In this document: piece after piece, positions 1 through 11,189 of the stretch
Layout of the letters: each line of letters starts with the position of its first letter
How positions within the stretch are numbered: position 1 is the stretch's first letter
Source: Zygnema cylindricum
Lineage: Eukaryota > Streptophyta > Zygnematophyceae > Zygnematales > Zygnemataceae
Direction: 5' to 3'
Assembly (NCBI GenBank): GCA_037447655.1
Contig: JBBHKE010000931.1
Span: 1-64,000, forward strand
Length of the DNA stretch: 64,000 nucleotides
Position numbers and translations under genes: made by a program
The notes under the pieces: model-generated
Told to the model about the DNA's origin: nothing
What the model saw: only the letters and a program-made list of their open reading frames with translations
The model's database searches: none

Positions 1-1556
1 AAAGTAGGACTTAGTGAATTTGATTTTTAGGAACAAATGATATGAAAACTGTACACTCAGTTTTATGTAATTTCATTTCTACATATCTCACAGATTTGTG
101 AGCGGAATTGATTGCAATTTTGTGTGTTTGTTTCTTTGTATGTTATCTACATTGTGGCAAATATTCAGGACGTTTAGAGTATTTTTCTGAAAGTTATAGT
201 CTATCAAAGTTTCTGTTCAGCCATCGGTATTTGTGGAAGCTTCCTCTCTTGATTTGTTCTACGATGACTACTGCTGCATCTTCTTCATCTTCAGTACCAG
301 CACTTGTCTCAGAACAACAAATCCGGTAAGAAGAAAGAAGAGAAAACAATACCGGATAATTTAGCAATCTCAGATCCAAAAACTCAATAAAAAAAGACAA
401 TAAATGGAATTAAAACAAGCAGGTATTGTAAAATAACAACAATTTAACCATAAACTAAACGGAAAAACAATTAAACCAGCAATAAAGAAAATTGAAAAAA
501 CAAGCAATTTGAAAAGAAACGACAAATTGAAAAAACAACAAATTAAGAACACATGAATACTTGCGACAGTAGCCATTAGGCCCTGAAGTCTTTCAAATAG
601 ACCCTACAGGAGTCCAACTAGCTGTTAAAAAACCTTCCTGAACTGGACGTAGGAGCCGATATAGCCGGTATCCTCACAAAGCCAAACAAGCCAGAAGCTA
701 ACCGCCACAGTCCAAGTTCTGACACCCAGATAGCACTAAGGTCCAAGAACACAAGTCGCTCACCGAAACAAGCACTGACAGCAAGAAAGCACGAAATTCA
801 ACCAACGCAAGTTTTTCACCAAAGAAAGAAAACAACAATGAGGGAAACCTTGCAGGTTGACTTGCGCCGGTAGATTATGTAAAGACTTCAGTACAAGAGA
901 AAAAATATGGAGAATATGGAGGCTCAGAGTCGATCACTAGCTTGAACGATGGATTTGCAAGCAAACCGTATCTCAAACTAGCCTATCACTAAATATGCGG
1001 AGAAACCCTAAGTATTACAAAGTTCGACAAATCCCGAGAAAAAGCTCTGTTAAAAACGACAACGCTCCAATGTTGGATTCACGTGTTCTTAATTTGCAAA
1101 TTGATCTAACATGTCATTTGGCATTTATCCTATGCTGGTAGCAACCGTACAACTACATTAATTTCTATTTGTCTTTGAGCGTACACGTTTTATTGCTTAA
1201 ACGATGCCAGTTTTTAGAGACGACCGCAGCGTGGCCGCCTCGAGATGCCTTACATCTACACCTCGAGGATAAAAACCCTCCCTACGCTAAGCAAAAAAAA
1301 ATGCATGAACCTCCGAGGGTCCATGACTTTGACATCCGTCAAGTTTGGAGTTGTTGAATTCTAGGCATCCAATGCCGTACAACAATCCGGTTCCATTTCG
1401 ATTCCGTATTGCGTTCACTCTGTACCGTACAAGAGTACATAATCCGGTCCTTTTCCTGTCCGTACTCCGCGCTGTACGCTCCCGTACAAACTTGTCACGT
1501 CACATAGACATAATTAGAATGGGCCGGCTCAATATTACCAGCCGCCGTCTTACGGC
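1..1556. other. Non-coding stretch, no recognised gene
   Basis: I recognise no family in this stretch. Open frames on both strands are short and low-complexity. Positions 360-560 are A-rich. Positions 1370-1560 are rich in GTAC/CCGTAC words, like the copia LTRs and the 15-18 kb region, and lead straight into a broken copia RT at 1557. A weak exon candidate at 264-325 is listed separately. Confidence 0.5.
264..325 (+). CDS. Possible first coding exon, serine-rich, unknown protein
   Basis: An ATG at 264 opens a 20-codon Thr/Ala/Ser-rich stretch (it begins MTTAASSSSS) that ends at a good splice-donor context, CG|GTAAGA, at 325/326. A possible acceptor (CTTGCAG) at 849-855 would continue the frame for about 28 codons to a TAG near 941. 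The protein is not recognised. With two weak exons and no homology this may be chance; it is included because the donor is close to consensus and the phases fit. Confidence 0.18.
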
Positions 1557-2950
1557 ATGACATTGGTAGCAAAAGGGTTCACCCAAAAAGAGGGGATTGA
1601 CTATGAGGAGACTTTTGCTCCAGTAGTTCGGTTCCCTTCAGTAACGATTCTCATCAGTGTGGCAGCAGCGGAAGACATGGAAATACACCAGATGGATATT
1701 AAGACTGCCTTTCTCAATGGTGAGTTGGAGGAAAAAAATTTAATGCAGGAACTAGAGGGGTTTGTGGAGGTAGGAGAAGAGAGTAAAGTCTGCAGACTTA
1801 TAAAGTCCTTACATAGACTGAAGCAGGCTCCCGACAGTTCAATAAGAAACTAGATGAGTTTCTCATTGGTCTAGGATATATTCGGATCAGCTCTGACCAT
1901 TCTATCTTTATGTTTGAAGATGAGAATGGTGTCATTTTTATTTCAATTTATGTGGATGATCAGCTTGTGTTAAGAAAGTATTTGGAAAAGATAAATATAT
2001 TAAAGAAAGATCTTAGAAGCAGATTTGACATGAAGGATTTGGGGGAGGCAAGATACATTTTGGGAATACAGATGGAGAGAGATAGGGGGAAACGGATTAT
2101 AAGGCTTACCAAGAAAGAAACAATAAGTAATATGTTTGAGAAATTCTAGATGGAAACGACGAACAGTTGTACCACTCCCATGGACTTTAAAAAAGTAAGT
2201 GATGGGAGTGTAAAAGGAGGAGTGATACTCTTAGATGATAAGATGAGTCCGAAGGAGAGAGAATTTATGAAGTTTATTCCTTATAAACAGGTCGTAGGAA
2301 GTTTGATCTACTTTATGAACTCTATAAGGCCGAACATAGCGGCAGCAGTAGGAGTCCTTAGTAGGAGTCTTATGGATTCGAGGAAGAGAGGATGGGAGGC
2401 CGCCAAGAGAGTCATGAGATATTTGGTAGGAACTAAAGAGTTATGGTTACATTTGGGAGGGGAGCACAGTTATATCACAAATTGGAGTGATGCCAGTTAT
2501 GGGGATGCACATATGAGAAGATGCACTTCTGGGTATGTGTTGTATGTGGGGGAAGGTGCTTGTTGTTGGAGTAGGAAGCAACAAAAGGTGGTTGCTTAGT
2601 CTACTATGAAGGTTGAGTACCTGGCCTTTTGTTCTGCTGTGAAAGAGTTGATGTGGGTCAAGTCCTTATTGCAAGAACTGGGGTATATGAATTTGGGAGT
2701 GCATGAAGTGTTTTGTGATAATCAAGCTATCATTGCAATTGCAGCGAATCCAAAACATCATTTCAAGGCTAAGCATATGGACATAAGATTGAGTTTTGTG
2801 AGAGAAAAAGTTGAGAATAAGATTGTGAATCTTGTATATAGATCGGATGGGGAAATGGTGGTTGATATGATGACAAAACAAGTGCCTTCTCCCAAGTTAA
2901 AATATTGCAGAGAAAAGTGTGGCCTAAAACTAAAGCTAAAGTTAGACTAG
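1557..2950 (+). pseudogene. Ty1/copia pol remnant (RT and RNase H), element H
   Basis: This is the 3' part of a copia polyprotein, cut off upstream inside reverse transcriptase. It begins at the conserved VAKGFTQKEGIDYEETFAP block and continues through the QMDIKTAFLNGELEE palm motif. A one-base loss near 1834 shifts the frame just after the LKQAP motif. The polymerase box reads YVDDQLVL at about 1950. TAG codons at 2147 and 2597 replace glutamine codons seen in sibling copies. RNase H landmarks follow: a WSDASYGD block, a degraded EAEY region, FCDNQA and the KHHFKAKHMDIR tail. It lies directly upstream of a polypurine tract and an LTR, as expected for a copia 3' end. It is non-functional. Confidence 0.93.
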
Positions 2951-2963
2951 AAAATAAGAGGAG
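2951..2963 (+). other. Polypurine tract of copia element H
   Basis: A purine-rich run (AAAATAAGAGGAG) sits immediately after the pol stop and immediately before an LTR starting TGTTGAAATTA. The same arrangement (AAAATAAGGGGAG then TGTAGAAATTA) occurs in the three complete copies. Confidence 0.8.
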
Positions 2964-3958
2964 TGTTGAAATTACTACATTTATAGGGCATTTTCTAGGT
3001 TTCAATAGATCAGTGAAATAGGAAAAAGAAAATGGGGGACAGCTTGCCTCCACCTCCACTCACAAGCCACCATACTTGTTGTAGTCTCTGAAGGATAGAG
3101 AAGGTGGTTGAGCCATATCTATTCTAGTTCAACAGGCAGGACTAAAGGGTGAATTATGTCACTCTCAACAAAAGGTTGAGTCCGGCAGGACTCGAGCGTC
3201 CGATCGGTAGAGCGAGACGTAGCCGTCAGCTCTAACCAATCTGTCGTAGGACTTCGTTAACATACATAGGGTGTGATATTTATTTAAACTGTGTTTTGAT
3301 CCTGAATCCGGTTAATGGAATGACATATGAAAGAACATAGAACTAAGTATTATATAGTGCGAACATTTTCTCGCACGAAACAAATAAATCAAACATTTGT
3401 TTCGACGGCTAATAATAAATGTCGGTTTATTATCCGACGCCACATATCGCTGTCGAAATCTCGGAATAGTCACCTTGGCAATTTTCAGACGTGGTGTGAT
3501 CTGGCGACACGTAGAGAGACAACATTCGGTTGCGGGAATTATAGAGAACCGAAGGACGAGTTAAAAGCGGACATGTGTCCACTCAATGGTCTTGTCGTAC
3601 ACCGGCCGTATAGAAAGTACATCGGCAGTAGTACCTTTCTGTACTCTACAGTCGTTTGATTGGTTCGTACGTTAGTAGATAGGGGTTGTGAGAGAGGTTT
3701 AGGACTTAGAGAATTTGGTAGATAGGGACCTCTCTCCCTTAGAGAGTTTTGTATAAACTTCGCATCTTTGCCACTTCATAAGTAATCGTCTGGTTGGCCG
3801 TTTTCAGTGATTCTTTTTGCTACTGACTGAAGGGAGTCCATATTGCATAGGCGTGTAATTAGACTATCAAATTGTGTGCTAGGGCAGCAATGGTTGTGGT
3901 TGAAAGTGGGTTAGTTAAAAACTATCTAGAGGCTTCTTAGATTCCGTAGTCTAATGGA
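2964..3958 (+). mobile_element. Truncated 3' LTR of copia element H
   Basis: It starts with TG right after the polypurine tract and shares the TTTTCTAGGT block, the GTAC-rich middle and the CTAGAGGCTTCTT...ATGGAGG terminal block with the other copia LTRs. It breaks off about 20 bases short of the family 3' end, where it abuts a copia fragment of opposite orientation (3961 onward). It is clearly more diverged than the LTRs of A, C and F. Confidence 0.8.
3176..3250 (-). other. Antisense tRNA-like segment inside copia H LTR
   Basis: On the minus strand there is an A-box-like D-arm word (GATTGGTTAGAGCTG) followed about 45 bases later by a B-box-like T-arm word (GCTCGAGTCCTG). Spacing and total length (75 nt) are tRNA-like, but acceptor-stem pairing is poor, so this is called tRNA-like and not a gene. 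It occupies the position held by other tRNA-like segments in the remaining copia LTRs. Confidence 0.45.
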
Positions 3959-3960
3959 GG

Positions 3961-6900
3961 ACACAAAATTGCATCAGCCACCATTTCCCCATCTGGTTTG
4001 TACTCCAAACTCACAATTTTGTTTTCCACCTTTTCTCTTACATAGTTAGTCTTATATCTATGTGTTTAGCTTTCAAGTGATGCTTTGGGTTTGCTTCAAT
4101 TGCAATGGCAACTCGGTTGTCACAAAACACTTTTTGAACTCCAACCTTCATGAATCCTAGTTATTGTAAGAGTGACTTCACCCACATTAGTTCTTTAACA
4201 GTAGAGCAAGAAGCCATATACTAAGCCTCCATTGTAGACTGAGCAACCACCTTTTGCTGCTTACTGCTTCAGCAGCATGCACCATTTCCGACATACAAAA
4301 CATAATGCACCATTTCCGACATACAAAACATATCCAGATATTCACCTCCTCATGGGAGCATCCCCATAATTGGCATCACTCCAAGTGGTGATGACAGTAT
4401 TCTCCCCTCCCAGATGCAACCAAAGACCCCTGGTTCCTATCAATTATCTCATAACCCTTTTAGGTGCATCCCAATCTCTCTTTCTACGATCATTAAGACT
4501 CATACTGAGGACTCCAACCATTGCAGCTATGTTTGGTCTTCTGCAGTTCATGAAATAAATCAGACTTTCTACGATGTGTTTGTAACGGATTGACATCATA
4601 AAGTGTCTCTCTTCTAGACTCATTTCTTTATCAAGGATAACTACACCTTCTTCTACACTCCTATCACTTACTTTTTTCAAGTCCATGGGAGTGGTACAAT
4701 TGTTTGCCTTTTCAATTTGAAACTTCTCTAACATGTTTCCGATTGCCTCCTTTTGAGTTAATCCGATTATTCTTTTCTCTCTATCTCTTTCCATCTAAAT
4801 TCCCAGGATATATCTTGCCTCTTCTAAATTTTTCATGTCAAATCTATTCTTTCATTCTTTCTTTAACTTAATTATCTTTTCCATTGACTTACTTAATACT
4901 AGCAAGTCATCTACATACATGGCAATAAAATTCAATCCCTCCTCATCCTCAAACATATAAATTGATTGGTCTGAGTTGATTTTGACATATCACTGATTAG
5001 TTAGAAATTCATCCAGTTTCTTATTCCATTATTTGGGAGCATGTTTTAGCCCATAGAAAGACTTGATAAGTTTGTAGACTTTACTATCCTCTCTTTCTTC
5101 CACAAATCCTTGTGGTTGTTTTATGAAAATCTCTTCCTCTAGCTCACCATTGAGGAAGGCAGTTTTAATATCCATCTGATGGATCTCCATGTCTTCCGCT
5201 GCATTTCGACTGAGGAGAGTCCTTATTGAAAGAAAGCGTGGAATTGGTGCAAAGGTCTCTTCATAGTCAATTCCCTCTTTTTTGGTGAAACCCTTTGCCA
5301 CTAATCTTGTCTTTTACCTCTTAATTGTGTTATCTGGATTTAGTTTTAGTTTAAACACCCATTTACACCCTATCGGATTTTTTGTCTAGATGGCAGTCTA
5401 CTAATTCCCATGTATTGGCTTCCATAATGAAAGCCATCTCATCATTAATGGCTCTGGCCCATCTGTCCTTCTATGGTGTGTTTACTGCCTCTGAGTAAGT
5501 TTGAGGTTCATTCGGGTGTCCTTCTTTGGTCTATTTACTGCCTCTGAGTAAGTATGAGGTTCAGTCGGGAGTGGTTCAGTCGGGAGTGGCAGTTTTGTTA
5601 CCTTGTTTACTGCCAGTTTTTTTTGCAGCCTTTTGCTGCTTCTTCACCCTCACTTAAACTCAGAGGCAGGAATGGATGGTAATCTTGGGTTTCTGAACCA
5701 CTTCATCTGCTTCCCTGTTCATGGAGTCAAATTTTTCTTCCTCTTTTTTTGAGTGAGCTGGTAGTTGTGGATATAGTAGTGGCTCGCTCTCGGTGTGAGT
5801 TCTTTCTATTTTGCAGTGATCTGTTGATTCATGCTATGCTGCAGTCAGGCAGATCTGAATTTACTTCACTTTTTGATCCAAATCTGACATTAATAGTTTT
5901 TGAATACTTGAAGGGATCTACAGATTCCCTTCATCTATCACCACTAGATGTTTCACCATAATAATGTCTTATTATCCTAGATCATACACTCTATACCCTT
6001 TGACATCTTCATCATACCCCACTAAGTATACAAGTTTCCCCCGAGCATCCAGTTTTCCGTTAGATTTGTCAGTGTTCAATCTTTTTACTTGGCTTCCAAA
6101 CACCTTTAGATGAGACACATCTGGCTTGCTACCGACCCATCAATCATACGGTGTTTTACCTTTGACAGTTGAGGTAAGAACTCGATTCTTAATATAGTTT
6201 GCACAATTCGTAGCTTCTGCCCGAAAGCGTCTTCCTATTTTCTTATCTGTTAGCATACTTTGGGCACTGTCACCTAAAGTTCTGTTCAACCTTTCACCTA
6301 CACCATTCTGTTTTGGATTATCTAGAATTGTCTTTTGGTGTTGCACTCCCTCATCTTTCAAAAACTCTTCAAATTGATTAGATGTGTATTCTCCCCCATT
6401 TTCACTCCAAATTCTCTTAATGGGAGTTCCATGAAGCTTTTCACTCCAACCTTTGTACTCTTTAAAGTATACCGGTGCCTCAGACTTTTACTAAAGAAAA
6501 TAAACTCTCGAGTATCTAGACCAATCAACACTTATGGTGAGCATGAATCTTTTTCCTCCCACTGAGGGTACTTTGGCTGGCCCCCAAATATCTGTGTGGG
6601 CCAGATCGAATACCTTTTCTCCTTTATATGTAGCATATTTGGGAAACGACAATCTGTGGGCCTTACCTTGGGCACATCCGCCACAATCACTCATCATTTC
6701 ATTGTCTCCAAACTCAACATCTTCCACTACTCCCAGCCTTTTCATTTCTTTCAATATGTCTAGATGCACATGACCCAAACTTTTATACCATATCATCATA
6801 TCAAGGACAACAACATAATAAACTCTCTTCTTTTCATTACTCAGGTTCAACGTAAACATTCTTTGGTTACCCTTCTCAGCTGTAAAGTAGATCTAAACAT

Positions 6901-7015
6901 TCTTTGGCTACCCCTCTTAGCAATAAAGTAGATCTCATCATCATACTTAGTTGTGAATACTCCTTTCCTAGTGTAGGTCTCAAAGTCTTTGTCATCTAAA
7001 ACAGAAGTTGAAAAT
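3961..7015 (-). pseudogene. Ty1/copia pol remnant, minus strand, element I
   Basis: A heavily decayed copia polyprotein reads right to left. From high to low coordinate: a GAG-pre-integrase/zinc region (about 6860-6650; H-x-H and CGGCAQGKAHR), the integrase start HTDIWGPAKV (about 6610), an ERLNRTLGDSAQSML segment (about 6290), RT with GFTKKEGIDYEETFAP and QMDIKTAFLNGELEE (5301-5030), a polymerase box region near 4910, the thumb/connection (4794-4444), and RNase H sequence to about 3965. Frames are split by many stops and indels. Short tandem duplications lie at about 4276-4330 and 5485-5590. Gag and both ends are missing. Confidence 0.9.
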
Positions 7016-7026
7016 TTGGATCATAT

Positions 7027-7342
7027 TACTTTATATTTGGGTTCACAGTAGTTTATAATTTAGCAAAGGCAAAACATGAATGTTTTGCTCAGTAGTACGA
7101 GTTAAACAGGAATTGTTCTTGGTCTTGATATAGGAATCAATGTTGTAATAATGTAGTGGTAAGGTTGGGCTTTTAGTATTATTGACCAATTTTGGTGTTG
7201 CACTACGAGGTAGTATTGAAGTTGGTTGGAGGCACGTAGGGATAAATAGTAAAAAAAAACGTTATTTTTTTACGTGTAAATTATGTTGGGGAATCACTCT
7301 TTATGCTCAAGAAGAAAGTGGTGGAAAGTTGTATATTGTACA
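7027..7342 (+). repeat. Dispersed repeat, copy 1 (second copy at 19565-19873)
   Basis: Collinear with 19565-19873 over about 310 bases in the same orientation, with scattered substitutions and small gaps. Shared blocks include TTTATATTTGGGTT, GGAATCAATGTT, TTGGAGGCACGT, ATCAC...TTTATGCTCAAGA and GTGGTGGAAAGTTGTATAT. There is no coding potential, TIR or LTR signature. The class is unknown. Confidence 0.75.
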
Positions 7343-7379
7343 ATACTGTGACCTCCATAGGTGCACAAAAACTGCAGCT

Positions 7380-7560
7380 TACTTAGCCTCTAGGATAACT
7401 TGAAATGCCCCTCTTCCCTTTGAATCATTTGCCTCCCAAGTAGGCAAAGATTATGACTGCCTTCACCTTTGTGAAGGTTGGACTCCCCTGAGCCCTATGC
7501 AAAAAGAATCACTGAAAACGCCCTACCAAACGATTAATTATCAAATGGCAAAGATGTCAG
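7380..7560 (-). mobile_element. Fragment of copia LTR 3' end, minus strand
   Basis: It resembles the reverse complement of the last 250 bases of the copia LTRs: GCCTCTAGGATAA, a CTTCAC..TGTGAAGG..GACTCCCCTGAG block, then GCAAAAAGAATCACTGAA. It is isolated and diverged, and may be the displaced LTR of element I. Confidence 0.5.
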
Positions 7561-7595
7561 TGTTTATACAAGCTCTCACAGAGAGAGAGAGGCGG

Positions 7596-8219
7596 CTATC
7601 TACCAGTAAAAACTCCAAGAATAGAAGCCTGCACTCGCTGTAAAGCCACAGATAAGCGTTGACGATAAAAAGATGTAAGGACCGAAGGAGGAGGGCTCCC
7701 AGGTCCTCGGCGCTCGAAAGCACGTCGAGCGCAAGTACGGAGAAAATCGTCCATTGCAACACCCACACAACCAAAGATCTCGACCGCCATCGGAATAAAG
7801 TCGTCCATAGGGTCCATGTGAGCATAATCACGCTCTTTCGGCTTAGCGACATCACAAGCCGCCACCCTAACATTTCGAGCCGCCCGACCAACAACCGTAG
7901 CCGAAGAAGGGTTTGCCAAAACAATATCACCGAAAATGCGACGGGCACCATCAAGCAAAACAACACCGATCCGACGTGATGGAATAATGTGAGAAACCTC
8001 CCGACGCACAGAAAAGCCCCCCTCCGAAGCGATAGTCGCAACAACGTCGCGAATAGTGTTGTGCGCCTGGATCAAATCCCCCCCATGGGAGCAACGAAGC
8101 AGATGGACACCATCGGGCCCCAAAACACGACCACATGCACAAACAAGAAAGCCAAGTAAAGGAGGATGGGGGAGGCCAAGGCGAAATCGAAGGGCGATGG
8201 TGAATTCAATGGAGGTCAT
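7596..8219 (-). pseudogene. LINE-type ORF2 C-terminal fragment (zinc finger plus nuclease-like domain)
   Basis: An uninterrupted 207-codon frame resembles the C-terminal region of streptophyte non-LTR retrotransposon ORF2 proteins. Landmarks in order: a Cys/His cluster (CACGRVLGPDGVHLLRCSH, about residues 27-45), an HNTIRDVVATIASEGG helix (about 53-68), an IFGDIVLANPSS strand resembling the acidic core of PD-(D/E)XK-type folds, a MDDFIPMAVEIFGC block (about 140) and a terminal SVLTSFYRQRLSVALQR helix (about 178-194). No reverse transcriptase lies upstream, so the element is 5'-truncated. The nuclease assignment is inference from family knowledge. It may instead be a domesticated fragment, since the frame is still open. 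Confidence 0.65.
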
Positions 8220-9187
8220 TATGTCATGATTTATTCTAATCCTTTTTGAATTTTGAAAGTTTAAACAACGTTGCTAAGTTTTTGTGCTTGATAACCTTTT
8301 ACCAGTAGAAAGCATGTATGCATTTGGAGAACTGCATTATAATTAATAAAGTTAGGTCCCTAATAAACATCTTCCATAAAGACCATGTAAGTTTTTGGGA
8401 GAGCTTAAAATGGTTTACCGATTTGCAGGTGGAAGATTTTTTTTCACCGCATGGATGACAATGAATACTTAGCATTCACGGAGCATTTTTGGAGTGGCAA
8501 TTCCAAGATACATTTGAAGAGATGTTTGCGAAATTACTCGTAAAGATGTTGCGGTAAGTGTCTCTCAACCCTGATTCTCAAGATTACTGTTGTCTTTTCG
8601 TTTGCACTCGATGTACCTTCTATATAGATCTTTGTCGCATGATGTATGCAAATGTACAGTTTCTCCTCTTTACTTGTGATTGAAATCACTTCATTGTTAT
8701 TCCCCAAGTTTTCGAAGAGAAGCTCATCTGAAACTGATGTCTACGTAAATGTATCTTCTTGTTAATTTACTTTTACCAATCAAATCGCGTCTACACGCGA
8801 AACTACATAGTACTAAAGTACTAATCGATATCACCAGACAATCGATATAAAGTCTCCATATATCGAGAAGCTAAATATCGGATATTTTAACGTTACATCG
8901 ACCGATATGCCAACACGTTTCTGTCAAAAAAAACCCAAAAGCAACACCCCCCCTCCCCTCTCGCACTCCCCCGCTCTGGGGATTTCCATGCGATTTTCCG
9001 TACAGTATTTCCGTACTACAGTTGTACGAACCCCCACTTCTCACCAAATATAACGCGAAAGTTTTTGTTTGTCCCAGAGCGATATATCGATCCCTCTGAC
9101 GATTCAATCAGTTTAAACTAAACTATGGAAGTAGGAGGATTCACATTATATATATATCCAATTTCAAGAAACAAAAACAACGTACAA
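8220..9187. other. Non-coding stretch with TATCGATA-like cluster
   Basis: No gene is recognised. Between 8823 and 9092 there are several palindromic words of the type ATCGATA, ATATCG and CGATAT (near 8826, 8842, 8860, 8875 and 9081). The stretch separates the LINE fragment from the duplicated host-exon region. Confidence 0.4.
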
Positions 9188-9547
9188 TCACCATACAACT
9201 GCATTACTGATTTTTGACCCAAAACCATATATTAACGCTAATAAACTATTTAATTTAAGTGGCCCATAATGAGCCACGAGGCAAAACTTGTTGTCAATTT
9301 GTAACTTCATTGTTTTTGCTTTCTTACGCAGGCTTTCCAAGCGGCCATCGACTTGTTCGTCAACCTCGGCGTATTTACGCTTATTGCTTACATTCGATCC
9401 TTCAACGATTGGAAATAGATTCGACTCCGGTGCATGAATCTGAAATGACAAATCCAAATCCTCAACTGAAAGCAAAATCCAGTTAATTATCCAGCTATTA
9501 GAGTCAATCACTCTAAGTCGAGTGAGTTGTTTTTGACCCAAAACCAC
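9188..9547 (-). pseudogene. Partial copy of duplicated host exon module
   Basis: The minus-strand frame carries SVEDLDLSFQ, a splice-acceptor-like TTTGTCATTTCAG, then IHAPESNLFPIVEGSNVSNKRKYAEVD and a basic RKKAKT stretch. It parallels 10546-10908 (TEDLDLSFQ, IRAPEPNQFPIVEGSNV, CTKAKTTELQID). Similarity stops after LQIDNK near 9290, where unrelated sequence follows, so this copy is 3'-truncated. The NKRKYA and RKKAK clusters could act as nuclear localisation signals; that is inference. Confidence 0.5.
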
Positions 9548-10560
9548 AAATTAGCGCTAAGAAACTATTTTAGTTCAAGTGGCCGATAATGAGCCACGAT
9601 GCAAAACATGACGTAGTGTAGTTAAATTCTAGTGAAGAGTCAACTCTAATAATTCACTATTTCTAAAAGCGATGGGCGGTGCACTTTCTCAAAACCATTT
9701 ACAAAAGACAATTAGGATTTCAGCTAAAAAGAACATTCCATTCAACAACTCATCGTCAAAACCTGCAACTCATCCTTTTTCTCTAGTTGTTAAAACTGTC
9801 TTTATCTTGTGTACACCCCAATTCCCCAAACCAATGTATGAAATTGATTTTTGAGGACCTGCCACTGACTAGAGACAAGGGACTTAATAGAGTTATTTCA
9901 GTTTTTACAAGCAAAACCTTTAGCGGTAAATGAATATTTCTTTACCTGAGGAGCTCTTTGCAGGGATGAGTGAAATAATGCCTCAGTTTTGCGGCAAAAC
10001 TCCTGGTGATCGAATCCTTCTGAGAAAAAAATTCACTTGAATCCACAGTAGTGTGGCAACCCGCCTCGAGATCGAATTCTTGTGAAATTTTTTCATCTGA
10101 ATCTGCAATCAGAAACTCTTTTCAAAAACTCATATCCGTTTTCTGCAAATTTCTCCAAACAAGGCGCCAAACTGAACACTTCATGAAAATCATCTGATCA
10201 AAAATTTAATTCCGGTGATCTTAGCTGCGAAAATAAATTTCTTGTCCATTCATTTGCTCCATGTGGCCCAACAGTTTATCCATATGTTCATTATGAGCAC
10301 TTTCTATGAAATTTCTCCTTGATTTTAGTGCTTTTCCTACTCTTAATACCCTTGCATAACTTACCTGATAATATACACGTATCCTGCGAATTCTGCAAAC
10401 GCAAATCCGAAGAAGGATAATGCGAGAGCCCTTTCTCATCTGCAAGGGGAAATACGTTTGGTCACTTTTCTATTGTGTTTTCTCTATATTCCTCAGAGAG
10501 TCCCCGAATGCCGCTGAATACAGACGCAAGGTCATTAACACATCCTCAAACTAGAATCGC
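9525..10560. repeat. Tandem segmental duplication, unit 1
   Basis: Collinear with 11300-12190. Shared blocks include the GACCCAAAACCA start, GATGGGCGGTGCACTTTCTC, AACATTCCATTCAACAA, the minus-strand exon ending CTCAG|GTAAAG, AACAAGGCGCCAAACTGAACA and AATTTCTTGTCCATTCATTT. Both units retain matching splice-site words on the minus strand. Unit 1 is longer because its exon at 9946-10102 contains an internal repeat. Confidence 0.8.
9946..10102 (-). CDS. Candidate exon of the host gene module (longer duplicate)
   Basis: On the minus strand an AATCTGCAG acceptor opens a frame (SDEKISQEFDLEAGCHTT, then DSSEFFSQKDSITRSF and a LRHYFTHPCKELL end) closed by a CAG|GTAAAG donor. The paralogous exon 11738-11832 has the same acceptor and donor but only the shorter DLNESFSQGFDLQEFFHTT...SSLQTAAQ frame. 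The longer copy has duplicated its own middle. The function of this segment is not recognised. Confidence 0.4.
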
Positions 10561-10908
10561 CTTCCGTTCCGCAAACAGCACCAACAACGAGAAAGCTAAG
10601 TTCAATTCAGCCATATAGTTAGATTCTTGAGAAAGATGAAAGCATTTGGAGGACCTAGTTTCAAGTGTGGATACTGCAGATGTCAACGGAAATCCGAGCT
10701 CTTCAAAATTCGCCAAAATATGCAACGCATCATCGATTTGCAACTCTGTCGTTTTCGCTTTCGTACACAAACTTTCCATTGTAGGCAAAGAACAAAAGTG
10801 ATTCTCCCCATGGCCATCTTCATCATCTTCAACAAAAGCATATTTATGCTTATTGATTACATTCGATCCTTCAACGATCGGAAACTGATTCGGCTCCGGT
10901 GCACGAAT
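10546..10908 (-). CDS. Candidate exon, IRAPEPNQFPIVEGSNV module
   Basis: A minus-strand frame opens after a good acceptor (GGATTTGTCATTTCAG) and runs about 120 codons to a stop. It is acidic in the middle (EDDEDGHGENH) and ends with a leucine-rich LNLAFSLLVLFAERKAILV. Related sequence occurs at 9188-9500 and, broken up, on the plus strand at 17850-19200. Three related copies suggest this was real coding sequence. Whether it belongs to the CG-1 gene or to a tandem neighbour starting near 11189 is unresolved. Confidence 0.45.
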   Translation of the reverse strand: MRAPEPNQFPIVEGSNVINKHKYAFVEDDEDGHGENHFCSLPTMESLCTKAKTTELQIDDALHILANFEELGFPLTSAVSTLETRSSKCFHLSQESNYMAELNLAFSLLVLFAERKAILV

Positions 10909-11135
10909 CTGAAATGACAAATCCAAATCCTCAGTCAAAAGCAAAATCCAGTCTGGACAGGTTTCTGTGTTGGATTTTAAGATTTTCTATTCTTGCCAAA
11001 CCGACGAGTCATTACGGGATTAACAGTTCTAACACAAAACCAGTTTAAAAAAAAGTAACTCGCAGTTAAAGCTCTTCTATTTGATCTTTTTTTTCCTCCG
11101 TATTCGTATTTCGCCTGAGATACTCCTTTATTTAC

Positions 11136-11189
11136 CTGTCCAAATGTCTCTAACAATCCATAGTCAAAATCAAAATCATCATAATCCAT
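11136..11189 (-). CDS. Candidate acidic exon (MDYDDFDFDYGLLETFGQ)
   Basis: A minus-strand ATG at 11189 opens an 18-codon, strongly acidic and aromatic stretch that ends in phase 0 at a CAG|GTAAAT donor. It lies between the two duplicated blocks and upstream of the 10908 exon. It could be the first exon of a tandem partial gene copy, or an internal exon. Acidic-aromatic runs of this sort resemble activation domains, but that is only inference. Confidence 0.35.
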
